A stretch of DNA of 64,000 nt from a virus, in IMG/VR virus record IMGVR_UViG_3300043464_002317, positions 17,323 to 81,322 of that record; one strand, written 5' to 3'. How positions within the stretch are numbered: the stretch's first letter is position 1; each line of letters begins with the position of its first letter. This document shows positions 55,892 to 62,674 of the stretch, in pieces. Position numbers and translations under genes: made by a program. The notes beneath the pieces are model-generated. The model saw only the letters and a program-made list of their open reading frames with translations, searched no databases and was not told the DNA's origin.

Positions 55892-56899
55892 TTACCAGAT
55901 TGGTTCGTTATCATCTTCTTCTTTTTCTAATACTTCGCTTAAAGGTCTAAAATTACTTACTCTAGGTTTTCCAAAAATTCTTTCTCCAAATACATCTTGT
56001 CTATCATATTCTTCTTCAATATTTCTTGATTTTAAATAGTGGTAAAAAGCCACACCAACAGAATCTAATTGACATGTTTTATTCCCTGTAAGCTTAAATT
56101 CAGATACACCTTGGTAAGAGAATCTATCCTGACTAAATACACCGTATTTTTCAATACCCAGCTTATATGGAAGATGTTTCACAACAAGAACATCACATAG
56201 TTTAAATAACGCAGAAGAGCCGTAAATATCCCCTTCTCTTGGAAAATGATTCTTAGGGTCTCCAGTTCGTTCAGCTACCTCTCTATTCAACTGATTTAGT
56301 ACTATAAAAATAATAAAAGGATGAGTCTTTTTCAATTTATTAATAACTGAAATAAGTTTATCCATAGTTAGCTTCTGAGTTTCGCTGGTAACAAGTATAT
56401 TTTCTAAGTTATCTACAGTTACGACTATTTTTTTATTTGGGTAGTTCCTAATCAAACCTTCTATGTCTTCTGCAAAAACATCAGTACTTACAGGTTCTGT
56501 TTGAAAATACATGTTATTACTATTATATCTTTCATATATTTCAAGATATTTATCTTTAGTATCAGAATCTGGCATTTGAAAAAGAACTTCTTTAACTGTT
56601 TTTTTAGTCTTTTTAGCTAAATCTCTCACAACAATTTTAAATAGCTCTAACTCCCAAAGACATTGTAATAATACAACATCTTCATGTTTTACTACATTAG
56701 CGTTTATTTGTTCCAGAAAAAATGTTTTCCCATGCGTAGATAAACCACATATACCTAAAACCGTACTTGGCGTTAATCCTCCTAAAAGATGGTAATCCAA
56801 ATGGGCTATTCCAGTAGATATTGGTTTAACTAAACCGTGCTGGAAATTATGTATTTGTTCTTGAGTTTCTTTAATTAAGTCTTGACTTCTTTTTAGCAT
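55892..56899 (-). CDS. dnaB: DnaB-type replicative helicase, ATPase domain
   Basis: 335 residues from ATG 56899; the longer frame to 56965 would run through the promoter. RecA-fold ATPase: Walker A GLSTHGKT (52-59), a Glu in the following strand (LWELELF, Glu83), Walker B IVVTVDNLENIL (Asp163), and FIVLNQLNREV...R with GSSALFKLCDVLVVKH, the Q-loop and later DnaB motifs. It lacks the usual N-terminal primase-interaction domain of DnaB (about 450 residues), so it consists essentially of the motor domain with a short N-terminal helix and an acidic tail (EKEEDDNEPIW). It unwinds the phage replication fork. Confidence 0.85.
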   Translation of the reverse strand: MLKRSQDLIKETQEQIHNFQHGLVKPISTGIAHLDYHLLGGLTPSTVLGICGLSTHGKTFFLEQINANVVKHEDVVLLQCLWELELFKIVVRDLAKKTKKTVKEVLFQMPDSDTKDKYLEIYERYNSNNMYFQTEPVSTDVFAEDIEGLIRNYPNKKIVVTVDNLENILVTSETQKLTMDKLISVINKLKKTHPFIIFIVLNQLNREVAERTGDPKNHFPREGDIYGSSALFKLCDVLVVKHLPYKLGIEKYGVFSQDRFSYQGVSEFKLTGNKTCQLDSVGVAFYHYLKSRNIEEEYDRQDVFGERIFGKPRVSNFRPLSEVLEKEEDDNEPIW

Positions 56900-56903
56900 G
56901 TTA

Positions 56904-56911
56904 CAAATATA
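56904..56911 (-). promoter_or_regulatory. Bacteroidota-type -7 box of the helicase gene
   Basis: TATATTTG on the minus strand, four bases before the helicase ATG at 56899. There is no GTTAT element 32 bases upstream, so this is a different class from P1-P4. Transcription should start at or next to the ATG. Confidence 0.65.
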
Positions 56912-56933
56912 CAAAAAAATTTTTAAAATAAAT

Positions 56934-56961
56934 AAAAAACGGGAGAAAAAATCTCCCGTTT
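56934..56961 (-). terminator. Rho-independent terminator
   Basis: Minus strand AAACGGGAGA, loop of five T, TCTCCCGTTT, then TTTATTTATTTT. Ten paired bases (56937-56946 with 56952-56961). It ends the upstream unknown gene just before the helicase promoter. Confidence 0.88.
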
Positions 56962-56968
56962 GCAAGCT

Positions 56969-57604
56969 TTATACAGCTTGTTCTTCGATTGGTTGTTCTT
57001 TTTTATTTATCTGTTCTAAAAATGCCTCTTTTGTAAGAGTTTTTCCTTCAGATACAAATCTAACATGGTAAGCATTATACAAGTGATTGTATAGCTGTAA
57101 TAGTGGAAGCATCTTTTTAGGCACAGTTGCTAATTCTTTACCCATAACTTCAGATGATTCGGAATCAATTGAGTTTTCAACCATCTTACGGAAGGTAGTA
57201 AAAAATGCTCCATTAATTTCTACTTTAGAATCTTTTTTAAACACACCTAAAGATGCCTTTTGAAATTCTGGCTTATCTTGGTCAGTTTCTGCTACTTCAA
57301 GTAGACCTGCTTCCAAAGCTGGTACATTTACCGTTTTCACCATATAATCAACAAGAGATAACAACTGCTCGTTGAGCACTACTGTACCAGTAATTGAATT
57401 ACTTCCGTCTGATGAAATTACTGGTTTAGTGTAAGAACCAAGAACTCCTCTTACAGTTTTAAAATACTCATTATAATCACTTGCGCCAAGTTCTAATTTG
57501 ACATCTGGTAAGTAAAATGCGTTTTCAAGTTTAGAATCTACTGCTTTCTCAGCAGCTTTCTTTTTAGCATCGAGATTTCTATCTCCCGTTCTTTTTTTGT
57601 CCAT
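56969..57604 (-). CDS. Early-region hypothetical protein
   Basis: 211 residues. The basic, low-complexity N-terminus (KKRTGDRNLDAKKKAAEKAV) is followed by a folded alpha/beta region (LELGASDYNEYFKTVRGVLG; VVLNEQLLSLVDYMVKTVNV) and an acidic end (EQPIEEQAV). No motif recognised. The very A-rich leader (ATAAACAAAAACAAACAAAA) resembles that of the highly expressed structural genes, and a strong terminator follows the stop, so it is probably made in quantity. A single-stranded DNA-binding or replication accessory role is possible from position, but unproven. Confidence 0.5.
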   Translation of the reverse strand: MDKKRTGDRNLDAKKKAAEKAVDSKLENAFYLPDVKLELGASDYNEYFKTVRGVLGSYTKPVISSDGSNSITGTVVLNEQLLSLVDYMVKTVNVPALEAGLLEVAETDQDKPEFQKASLGVFKKDSKVEINGAFFTTFRKMVENSIDSESSEVMGKELATVPKKMLPLLQLYNHLYNAYHVRFVSEGKTLTKEAFLEQINKKEQPIEEQAV

Positions 57605-57620
57605 TTTTGTTTGTTTTTGT

Positions 57621-57848
57621 TTATAAAATAGTTACTAATTTATTTTCTTTATCAGTGAGAAAAATTATTGAAAAAATACTATCTAAATCCTGCATAATTT
57701 TATTCTGCTCTGTATGAAAGTACATAGGAAAGTAATGTACAAAAGTATTATAATCGTATTTCCCCCCTTTATCTTTGTAGTATGAAAAGAATAAATCTAA
57801 GTTTATAGAATTATTTTTTCGCATTTCTAAATATTGTTCTCTTGTCAT
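57621..57848 (-). CDS. Small early hypothetical protein
   Basis: 75 residues, rich in Tyr, Phe and Asn (NSINLDLFFSYYKDKGGKYD; FVHYFPMYFHTEQNKIMQDL). Soluble, with no recognisable motif. It lies in the minus-strand series 16 bases upstream of the 211-residue gene and 27 bases downstream of the HTH gene, so they are likely co-transcribed. Confidence 0.42.
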   Translation of the reverse strand: MTREQYLEMRKNNSINLDLFFSYYKDKGGKYDYNTFVHYFPMYFHTEQNKIMQDLDSIFSIIFLTDKENKLVTIL

Positions 57849-57875
57849 TTCGTTGTAATATTACTCAAAAATTTT

Positions 57876-58151
57876 CTAAAAATCAAATTCTAATTGATTT
57901 ATTTTTTCTTCTCTGAAATGTACATTAATTTTATATTTTTTAATATACTTATGTAATTGATTTACAGTGATTCCTAATTTTTCAGCAACATTTATTTCAG
58001 TTAAATTCCCATTACAAACTAAAGCAATAGCCGATTTTATTAAATCATCAATTTTAACAGAAGCTGTTTGATTTGCATAGAAACTAAATTTTTCAGTATC
58101 TGTGCCGTTAATCGGGTATCCGTCTGGATAAACAGTTTTTACTTGGGTCAT
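57876..58151 (-). CDS. Helix-turn-helix DNA-binding protein
   Basis: 91 residues. Residues about 35-75 form a Fis/resolvase-like HTH: IKSAIALVCNGNLTEINVAE, then KLGITVNQLHKYIKKYKI as turn and recognition helix. The rest is short and polar. A candidate regulator of the early genes or an adaptor for DNA. Its ATG overlaps the stop of the glucosaminidase gene by four bases (ATGA), linking their expression. Confidence 0.62.
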   Translation of the reverse strand: MTQVKTVYPDGYPINGTDTEKFSFYANQTASVKIDDLIKSAIALVCNGNLTEINVAEKLGITVNQLHKYIKKYKINVHFREEKINQLEFDF

Positions 58152-58678
58152 TTTTGTATAATTTTATTTAATTTTTGAATGTAAGACCTATCTTCTGCGT
58201 AACATTGTTGTAATACTTGTAAATACTCTTCTCTTGTTAATTTTGAAGCATATTTTTGTTGCCATAAAACTATATCAATTACAGAGTCATAATAGCTGTC
58301 GTATATAGCATGATTTAAATTAGTACCTACATTTGTAGAAGCCCTTATAAAACTTTGACGCATTCCGAACAAATTTTTGTTTTGTTTAAATACTTCAGAA
58401 CTATAATTTCCACTTTCAAGTTTACTCTGCGCTATCAAAATATCAATATGTTCTGCATTAAGCTTTAATAGTTTAGCTTCTACCCATTCTTCATCTATTT
58501 TTTCATTGTTAGATTTAACAATTATTGGAATTTTTTCAAGTGCTGTATTTACCCTTATTGCAGATGTAAAACCGATAGAACTAAATAAGACAAAAGAAAC
58601 AAATAATATTCCTACATAATGTTTTATATTCATAGGAATATATCTTAATTGTTTATGGTCTATATAATATAATCTCAT
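58148..58678 (-). CDS. Membrane-anchored glucosaminidase-like peptidoglycan hydrolase
   Basis: 176 residues from ATG 58678, chosen because it overlaps the upstream stop by ATGA; an alternative ATG lies at 58633. Residues about 20-40 are a membrane anchor or signal (YVGILFVSFVLFSSIGFTSA). The domain that follows has the N-acetylglucosaminidase signature AQSKLESGNYSSEVFKQN and NLFGMR, with Glu88 as probable catalytic residue, and a C-terminal helix bundle. It would cut peptidoglycan in the periplasm. Encoded in the early cluster, far from the late lysozyme, it may act in envelope remodelling or superinfection control rather than lysis. Confidence 0.75.
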   Translation of the reverse strand: MRLYYIDHKQLRYIPMNIKHYVGILFVSFVLFSSIGFTSAIRVNTALEKIPIIVKSNNEKIDEEWVEAKLLKLNAEHIDILIAQSKLESGNYSSEVFKQNKNLFGMRQSFIRASTNVGTNLNHAIYDSYYDSVIDIVLWQQKYASKLTREEYLQVLQQCYAEDRSYIQKLNKIIQK

Positions 58679-59043
58679 ACGTTAAAATAATAAGTAAATA
58701 TAGTCTTTTTGTATACAACCATAATCGCTCCAGCTGTTCCATATCTTGTAATAGAAACTCTGCATCTTCTGTTTAGTTCATCTGTTGCTTCATAACTATG
58801 TGAATTTTTATCTGAAGAAATCAATTGATACAAATAGTAAATAGAATTAGCATCGTCATCCGCATATAAATAATATCCTTTTAATACAAAAGTTATATTC
58901 GCATATGTTTTATTAACTACATACCATTTATTTGCATATGTATTAAACTCTGATGTTTCTTCGAGATTTGTTTGTATTACAATTTGACCATAAGATGTTG
59001 CTGTAATAAATAATACAGCTAATAATAGAATTATTTTTTTCAT
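58675..59043 (-). CDS. Secreted small protein with signal peptide
   Basis: 122 residues. Clear type I signal peptide: KK, then IILLLAVLFITATSYG with likely cleavage before QIVIQ. The mature part (about 100 residues) is beta-rich with many Tyr and one Cys (WYVVNKTYANITFVLKGYYL; RCRVSITRYGTAGAIMVVYK). No family recognised. Being exported from the early cluster and overlapping the glucosaminidase gene by four bases, it may work in the periplasm with that enzyme, for example as an immunity or exclusion protein. That is inference. Confidence 0.6.
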   Translation of the reverse strand: MKKIILLLAVLFITATSYGQIVIQTNLEETSEFNTYANKWYVVNKTYANITFVLKGYYLYADDDANSIYYLYQLISSDKNSHSYEATDELNRRCRVSITRYGTAGAIMVVYKKTIFTYYFNV

Positions 59044-59044
59044 A

Positions 59045-59356
59045 TTAAAATTTTTGTCGGTTATCTGAATTAGGTCTAAATTTATGTAGCAACATTAACA
59101 TCATAATACAACACCCTGCGTGAGCTAAATGAGATAAACCAGTTTCTTCATCATTATCTATCCCACCAAACCAAGCATTAAGATGTCTTTGCAAAGAATC
59201 ATACACTCTGGATAATTTTAGACCTTCACCGTTCATGAAATTGTAGTCTGAGTATTTCTGTGCTCCAAAAGTAAAAACCTGCGCAATCTCTGTTAGCGGT
59301 TCGATAGGTACTAGACTAAATCTGGCTTTACCAGAATCATGTTTTATTGCTTCCAT
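59045..59356 (-). CDS. dATP/dGTP pyrophosphohydrolase-like protein (DUF5664 type)
   Basis: 103 residues. The sequence follows the DUF5664/PF18909 pattern: KHDSGKARFSLVPIEPLTEI, AQVFTFGAQKYSDYNF, RVYDSLQRHLNAWFGGI, DEETGLSHLAHAGCCIMMLM. The Lys-x-Asp-x-Gly-Lys start, the Gly-Ala-x-Lys-Tyr motif and the acidic DxETG...HxxHA residues are those expected to bind nucleotide and metal in this MazG-like group. It would adjust deoxynucleotide pools during replication. Its start overlaps the upstream gene by 13 bases. Confidence 0.8.
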   Translation of the reverse strand: MEAIKHDSGKARFSLVPIEPLTEIAQVFTFGAQKYSDYNFMNGEGLKLSRVYDSLQRHLNAWFGGIDNDEETGLSHLAHAGCCIMMLMLLHKFRPNSDNRQKF

Positions 59357-59634
59357 TTTATTGATTTTAATTTACCTTTCTCTAAGTTTATGTAATCATT
59401 CATAAAATTCAGCAGTATATTAATTTGAATTGCCAAAGAATAATCTACTTTTTTACCTATTTTTTGAGAGAATTTAAAACCACTCCCAGTGTCTATCGCT
59501 GTTAATACCGTCTTTTCTCTAATTGTAGAATACCAAACTTCGGAATTTGAGTATTTTAAAATATGAGTTCTTTTTTCTTCATCGTAAAAGTAATCATAAT
59601 CGTATTCTGAATCTACAAAAATAGGAGTATTCAT
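59344..59634 (-). CDS. Early hypothetical protein
   Basis: 96 residues. The acidic, Tyr/Asp-rich N-terminus (DSEYDYDYFYDEEKRTHILK) is followed by beta strands and a C-terminal helix (YSLAIQINILLNFMNDYINL). No membrane anchor or motif. It overlaps both neighbours (13 bases downstream, four bases upstream), so it belongs to one tightly packed operon. Confidence 0.48.
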   Translation of the reverse strand: MNTPIFVDSEYDYDYFYDEEKRTHILKYSNSEVWYSTIREKTVLTAIDTGSGFKFSQKIGKKVDYSLAIQINILLNFMNDYINLEKGKLKSIKWKQ

Positions 59635-59903
59635 GCTCTTGATGTTTTTAGGAAGTAATATTCCATACTTTTTTTATCTTTACAAATATAGTTTAGCTCT
59701 TTTAACTCTCTCATTTTTCTAAGCTCTCTAAGTACAGTATCTGGATAAAAATATCGGATTCCAGTAAATTTACGGATATACGCTATTAGCTCTGGAGATT
59801 TAAAAGATTCTCTCTTTTCTTTTTTAGCTGTTTTGAAAAAATCAATAATAGCTGTTCTGAATTTTTGTGATTTGCTAACCATAGTCGTTTCATTTTTTTG
59901 CAT
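59631..59903 (-). CDS. Winged-helix-like small protein
   Basis: 90 residues from ATG 59903, placed 11 bases after the upstream stop; the longer frame to 59975 would overlap that gene by 62 bases. The helical pattern SPELIAYIRKFTGIRYFYPD followed by TVLRELRKMRELKELNYI and a strand (KSMEYYFLK) suggests a winged-helix fold, as in small transcription or replication-initiator proteins. There is no other motif. It is basic, which supports DNA binding. Function unproven. Confidence 0.5.
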   Translation of the reverse strand: MQKNETTMVSKSQKFRTAIIDFFKTAKKEKRESFKSPELIAYIRKFTGIRYFYPDTVLRELRKMRELKELNYICKDKKSMEYYFLKTSRA

Positions 59904-59913
59904 TTTGTTTTGT

Positions 59914-60204
59914 TTATTTGTTATTAAATTTTTTATTATAATACTCTTCTCCAAAAGAAAGATTTTCTTTATCAAGAAGTTCTAAAATCTCATCTTTTGA
60001 TAGGTTTTCTAATTCATAATAGAAGTTAAAACATTTATCAGCACAATAGTTACCTGAGTCTATTATTTGTGCTTTTTCTATAATTTTAGCCTTATGTATG
60101 ACATTCAATTCTTCTTTTAAATAATCCGCAAAAGATAATTTACCAGTTCTTAGTTGCAACTTTAAATTATAAATTGCTTGCTCAATTTGTGTAACTGCTG
60201 TCAT
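59914..60204 (-). CDS. Early hypothetical protein
   Basis: 96 residues, predominantly helical and charged (QIEQAIYNLKLQLRTGKLSF; YELENLSKDEILELLDKENL), with a short Cys pair (CADKCF, residues about 54-59). ATG 60204 overlaps the stop of the membrane-protein gene (ATGA). No recognisable family. Confidence 0.45.
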   Translation of the reverse strand: MTAVTQIEQAIYNLKLQLRTGKLSFADYLKEELNVIHKAKIIEKAQIIDSGNYCADKCFNFYYELENLSKDEILELLDKENLSFGEEYYNKKFNNK

Positions 60205-60407
60205 CTAATTAAAATATAAATTATTGTGTAAACAATTGAAGATAATGCAAAAATAATACAAGAAGAAAAAAGTGCAATAAGACTATTATAATCATCTTCA
60301 CCACACAAAACAAAACTATAAAATTCTTTAAGTGATAGGTTTATTCTTCTTGCATAAATATATTGGCAAAAAAGTGTTGTTAGTATTGCTGGTATAATTA
60401 CTTCCAT
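60201..60407 (-). CDS. Small two-helix membrane protein
   Basis: 68 residues. Hydrophobic segments at about 3-19 (VIIPAILTTLFCQYIYA) and 44-66 (ALFSSCIIFALSSIVYTIIY) joined by a basic-to-acidic loop. No family recognised. ATG 60407 lies four bases after TATATTTG, so it is probably the first gene of its transcript with a leaderless start. Possible roles include superinfection exclusion or an early holin-like function, but nothing in the sequence decides. Confidence 0.48.
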   Translation of the reverse strand: MEVIIPAILTTLFCQYIYARRINLSLKEFYSFVLCGEDDYNSLIALFSSCIIFALSSIVYTIIYILIR

Positions 60408-60411
60408 GATA

Positions 60412-60419
60412 CAAATATA
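60412..60419 (-). promoter_or_regulatory. Bacteroidota-type -7 box before the small membrane protein
   Basis: TATATTTG on the minus strand, four bases before ATG 60407. Same geometry as the helicase gene and as P2. Confidence 0.6.
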
Positions 60420-60448
60420 AGGATAATTTATTAAAAATAGAAATTTTT

Positions 60449-60982
60449 TTACTTTTTTAACAATTCATATAATTTACTATCCGCTAAATCCCAATTGGTA
60501 GCAAAAACATTTTTACCTTTCCAAATTAGATTATTAAGCTTACTTATATACGTCTTCTCTGTGCTCATCACATAATTTTCTACTGCATCGTATACAGCTG
60601 TGCCTTCTTCTTGTGTTTCAGCTAAAAACCAAGCCACCAACTCTACAATTTCTTTTTTATTACCTATTAATAATCCTCTGCTCTCGTATAAGTCTATAAG
60701 ATTTTTTGTTAACTCTTTAGCTTCCTCAGTAACCTTAGCTATCTGTAATTCTTTAAGAAAAGATTTTGCTTTCATAGTAAGTCTTGCGCCTAAATATGCA
60801 GGTTTATTTTTAGGAAGAGAAGAAGTTTTAGTAACTAATTTTCTCTGAAATAATTTATTAAGAGACTCTGAGCAGTTATCTAATCTTTCATACTCTTTTT
60901 GACGAATACAAAAAATAACTAACAATTCATTATTTTTCCACTCGAAACTTTCTTTTTCTAATAAATCAAAATTTATATACAT
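60449..60982 (-). CDS. Replication-region hypothetical protein
   Basis: 177 residues. The N-terminal 70 look like a winged helix (FEWKNNELLVIFCIRQKEYE; SLPKNKPAYLGARLTMKAK), with long helices beyond (SFLKELQIAKVTEEAKELTK). ATG 60982 is one base after the SF2 helicase stop (TAATATG), so it is co-expressed with the helicase and could be its partner or a loader. No named family recognised; helicase accessory is a guess from neighbourhood. Confidence 0.48.
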   Translation of the reverse strand: MYINFDLLEKESFEWKNNELLVIFCIRQKEYERLDNCSESLNKLFQRKLVTKTSSLPKNKPAYLGARLTMKAKSFLKELQIAKVTEEAKELTKNLIDLYESRGLLIGNKKEIVELVAWFLAETQEEGTAVYDAVENYVMSTEKTYISKLNNLIWKGKNVFATNWDLADSKLYELLKK

Positions 60983-60983
60983 A

Positions 60984-62354
60984 TTATGCTTTTTGTAATC
61001 TTAATAAATGCCTTTCAGTTTCTTTTCGGAATAATTTCATTTTTTCTGAGTATGGGGGTATCATTCCATTCATCAACCATTTTAAATAATCTACTGGTAT
61101 ATCTTTTACTAATTTTCCATTATGTTTTCCAAACCATATCTTCATAGGTTTTGGTTTAAATAAATCTTCAAAATAAGTATTATCAATAGTATTAGAAAGG
61201 GTAGGGACTATTTTTTTATTAGTCAGTCGCCTATTTCCAGACAACATAACCCAACTATCATCTTTTCTTTCAAAAGAAATATTCTCTAAAGTTCCAAACT
61301 CTTTGATATTCCCAGATAAATCTATAATGAGTAAATCTTTTTTATTTGGGTGAGGTCTAACACCTCTACCTGCTTGTTGGTAGTATATTGCAAACGATTG
61401 TGTTGGTCTTAACATTATTATTGCATCTAATTCTGGATGGTCAAACCCAACTGATAATATGTTTACATTTGCAACTACATCAATCTCTTTATTTTTAAAT
61501 TTAGTAATTATCTCATCACGTTCTGTTTGAGGAGTGTTACTACTCACAGCATAACAACCATCTATAATCTTACTAATAGCCTCTGCTTCATGAATACTTG
61601 GCATAAAAAGAAGAATAGATTTTCTACCCTGAGCTCTCAATCTTTCTACTTGTGCTAAAACTTTCTCATGAAGATTATTAGCTTGAAAAAATTTTCTAAG
61701 TGAATTTTCTGTATAATCAGCCCCAGTGGAGTTAAGTACCAAATCTTTTTTATCTACTTTATACTCTTCATATTTAATCTTAGCCCAGTAATTTTGTTCT
61801 ACAACTTCTTTTATTTGAGTTACATGGATTATTTTATTAAATATGTTTTTTCTTGAATCTGTAATCATCATCAAAAATGCTCCATACATACTTGCACGAA
61901 GTTCTATAGGGGTGGCAGTAAACCCTATAACTTTTGTAACTCCAATCCCTTTTATAAATTTAGCTGTTAATGAGCTATGTTTTGTTTGCAGATGAGCTTC
62001 ATCTATCAAAACTAATTTAACACCCATAGTTTTAATCTGCTCTACTTCTTTTATAATAGAACCGATAGTTGCAAAAGTTACATGCCCAAGCTCTCTTTTT
62101 TTAGCAGATGCTGAGTATATAGAAGCTTCGTTACCATATGAAATGTATTTATCATAGTTCTGCTTCAATAGTTCTTTAGAGGGTTGTAGCACGATTATTG
62201 GAAAGTCTACTTCATTTGCTATTGCAGCTATATATAAACTCTTGCCTGCCCCAGTAGGAGCTATTTCAATAGCTTTACTTAAATCAGCTCTATCATTAAT
62301 ATAAGCTAATGCTTCATCAACGCCTCTTTGTTGGTATGGTCTTAATTTAAACAT
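60984..62354 (-). CDS. SF2 DEAH-box DNA helicase (UvsW/SSL2-like)
   Basis: 456 residues with a full superfamily 2 motif set: LRPYQQRGVDEAL (Q-type motif, residue about 5), APTGAGKS (Walker A, about 31-38), VLIDEAH (motif II, about 116-122), GFTATP (motif III, about 142-147), and a C-terminal RecA domain with VNILSVGFDHPELDAI and QQAGRGVRPH (motif VI). The tail (WFGKHNGKLVKDIPVDYLKW) is a common extension of phage and bacterial members of the group. Likely roles are fork reversal, branch migration or recombination-dependent replication, as for UvsW. No nuclease domain. Confidence 0.9.
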   Translation of the reverse strand: MFKLRPYQQRGVDEALAYINDRADLSKAIEIAPTGAGKSLYIAAIANEVDFPIIVLQPSKELLKQNYDKYISYGNEASIYSASAKKRELGHVTFATIGSIIKEVEQIKTMGVKLVLIDEAHLQTKHSSLTAKFIKGIGVTKVIGFTATPIELRASMYGAFLMMITDSRKNIFNKIIHVTQIKEVVEQNYWAKIKYEEYKVDKKDLVLNSTGADYTENSLRKFFQANNLHEKVLAQVERLRAQGRKSILLFMPSIHEAEAISKIIDGCYAVSSNTPQTERDEIITKFKNKEIDVVANVNILSVGFDHPELDAIIMLRPTQSFAIYYQQAGRGVRPHPNKKDLLIIDLSGNIKEFGTLENISFERKDDSWVMLSGNRRLTNKKIVPTLSNTIDNTYFEDLFKPKPMKIWFGKHNGKLVKDIPVDYLKWLMNGMIPPYSEKMKLFRKETERHLLRLQKA

Positions 62355-62356
62355 GA

Positions 62357-62614
62357 TTATTTATTATTATAAAAATAATAAGGTGAATTTCCAAAGCTTC
62401 TGTCAATATCTTCATTCATACTAGGTTTTACTTTAGTAGCATGTACTTTTAAGTAACTACCTTTACTATCTTCTGCGAGCTTTCCATCCATTGTATTTAA
62501 ATAAACTAAATTAGCTCCACCAGCAGTATCAAAATCACCTATTTTATATTTAGTACCTTCAAATTCAACAGTATCTCCTTTTTTTAAACCAGTATTTTCG
62601 TTTAATTGAGCCAT
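62357..62614 (-). CDS. Small hypothetical protein, SH3-like beta fold possible
   Basis: 85 residues. The N-terminal half is beta-like (GLKKGDTVEFEGTKYKIGDF; ANLVYLNTMDGKL), resembling small SH3-like barrels, followed by a polar tail ending SPYYFYNNK. It sits two bases before the SF2 helicase and behind its own promoter, so it is the first gene of the helicase transcript. No catalytic residues evident. Confidence 0.48.
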   Translation of the reverse strand: MAQLNENTGLKKGDTVEFEGTKYKIGDFDTAGGANLVYLNTMDGKLAEDSKGSYLKVHATKVKPSMNEDIDRSFGNSPYYFYNNK

Positions 62615-62630
62615 ATTATTTATTTTGATG

Positions 62631-62671
62631 TAAAAATACAGTTTCTTTTCGGTAAAAAGAAATTTTTTAAC
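62631..62671 (-). promoter_or_regulatory. Predicted promoter upstream of the SF2 helicase operon
   Basis: Minus-strand TATTTTTA (62638 down to 62631) with a GTTAA element 33 bases upstream. This is a near match to the P1-P4 design with one spacing and one base difference. The leader to ATG 62614 is 16 bases. Confidence 0.45.
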
Positions 62672-62674
62672 ACT

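Noticed and set aside
56900-56965. Upstream extension of the helicase
   Set aside because: The extra 22 residues would be read through the -7 box and the terminator hairpin of the previous transcript.
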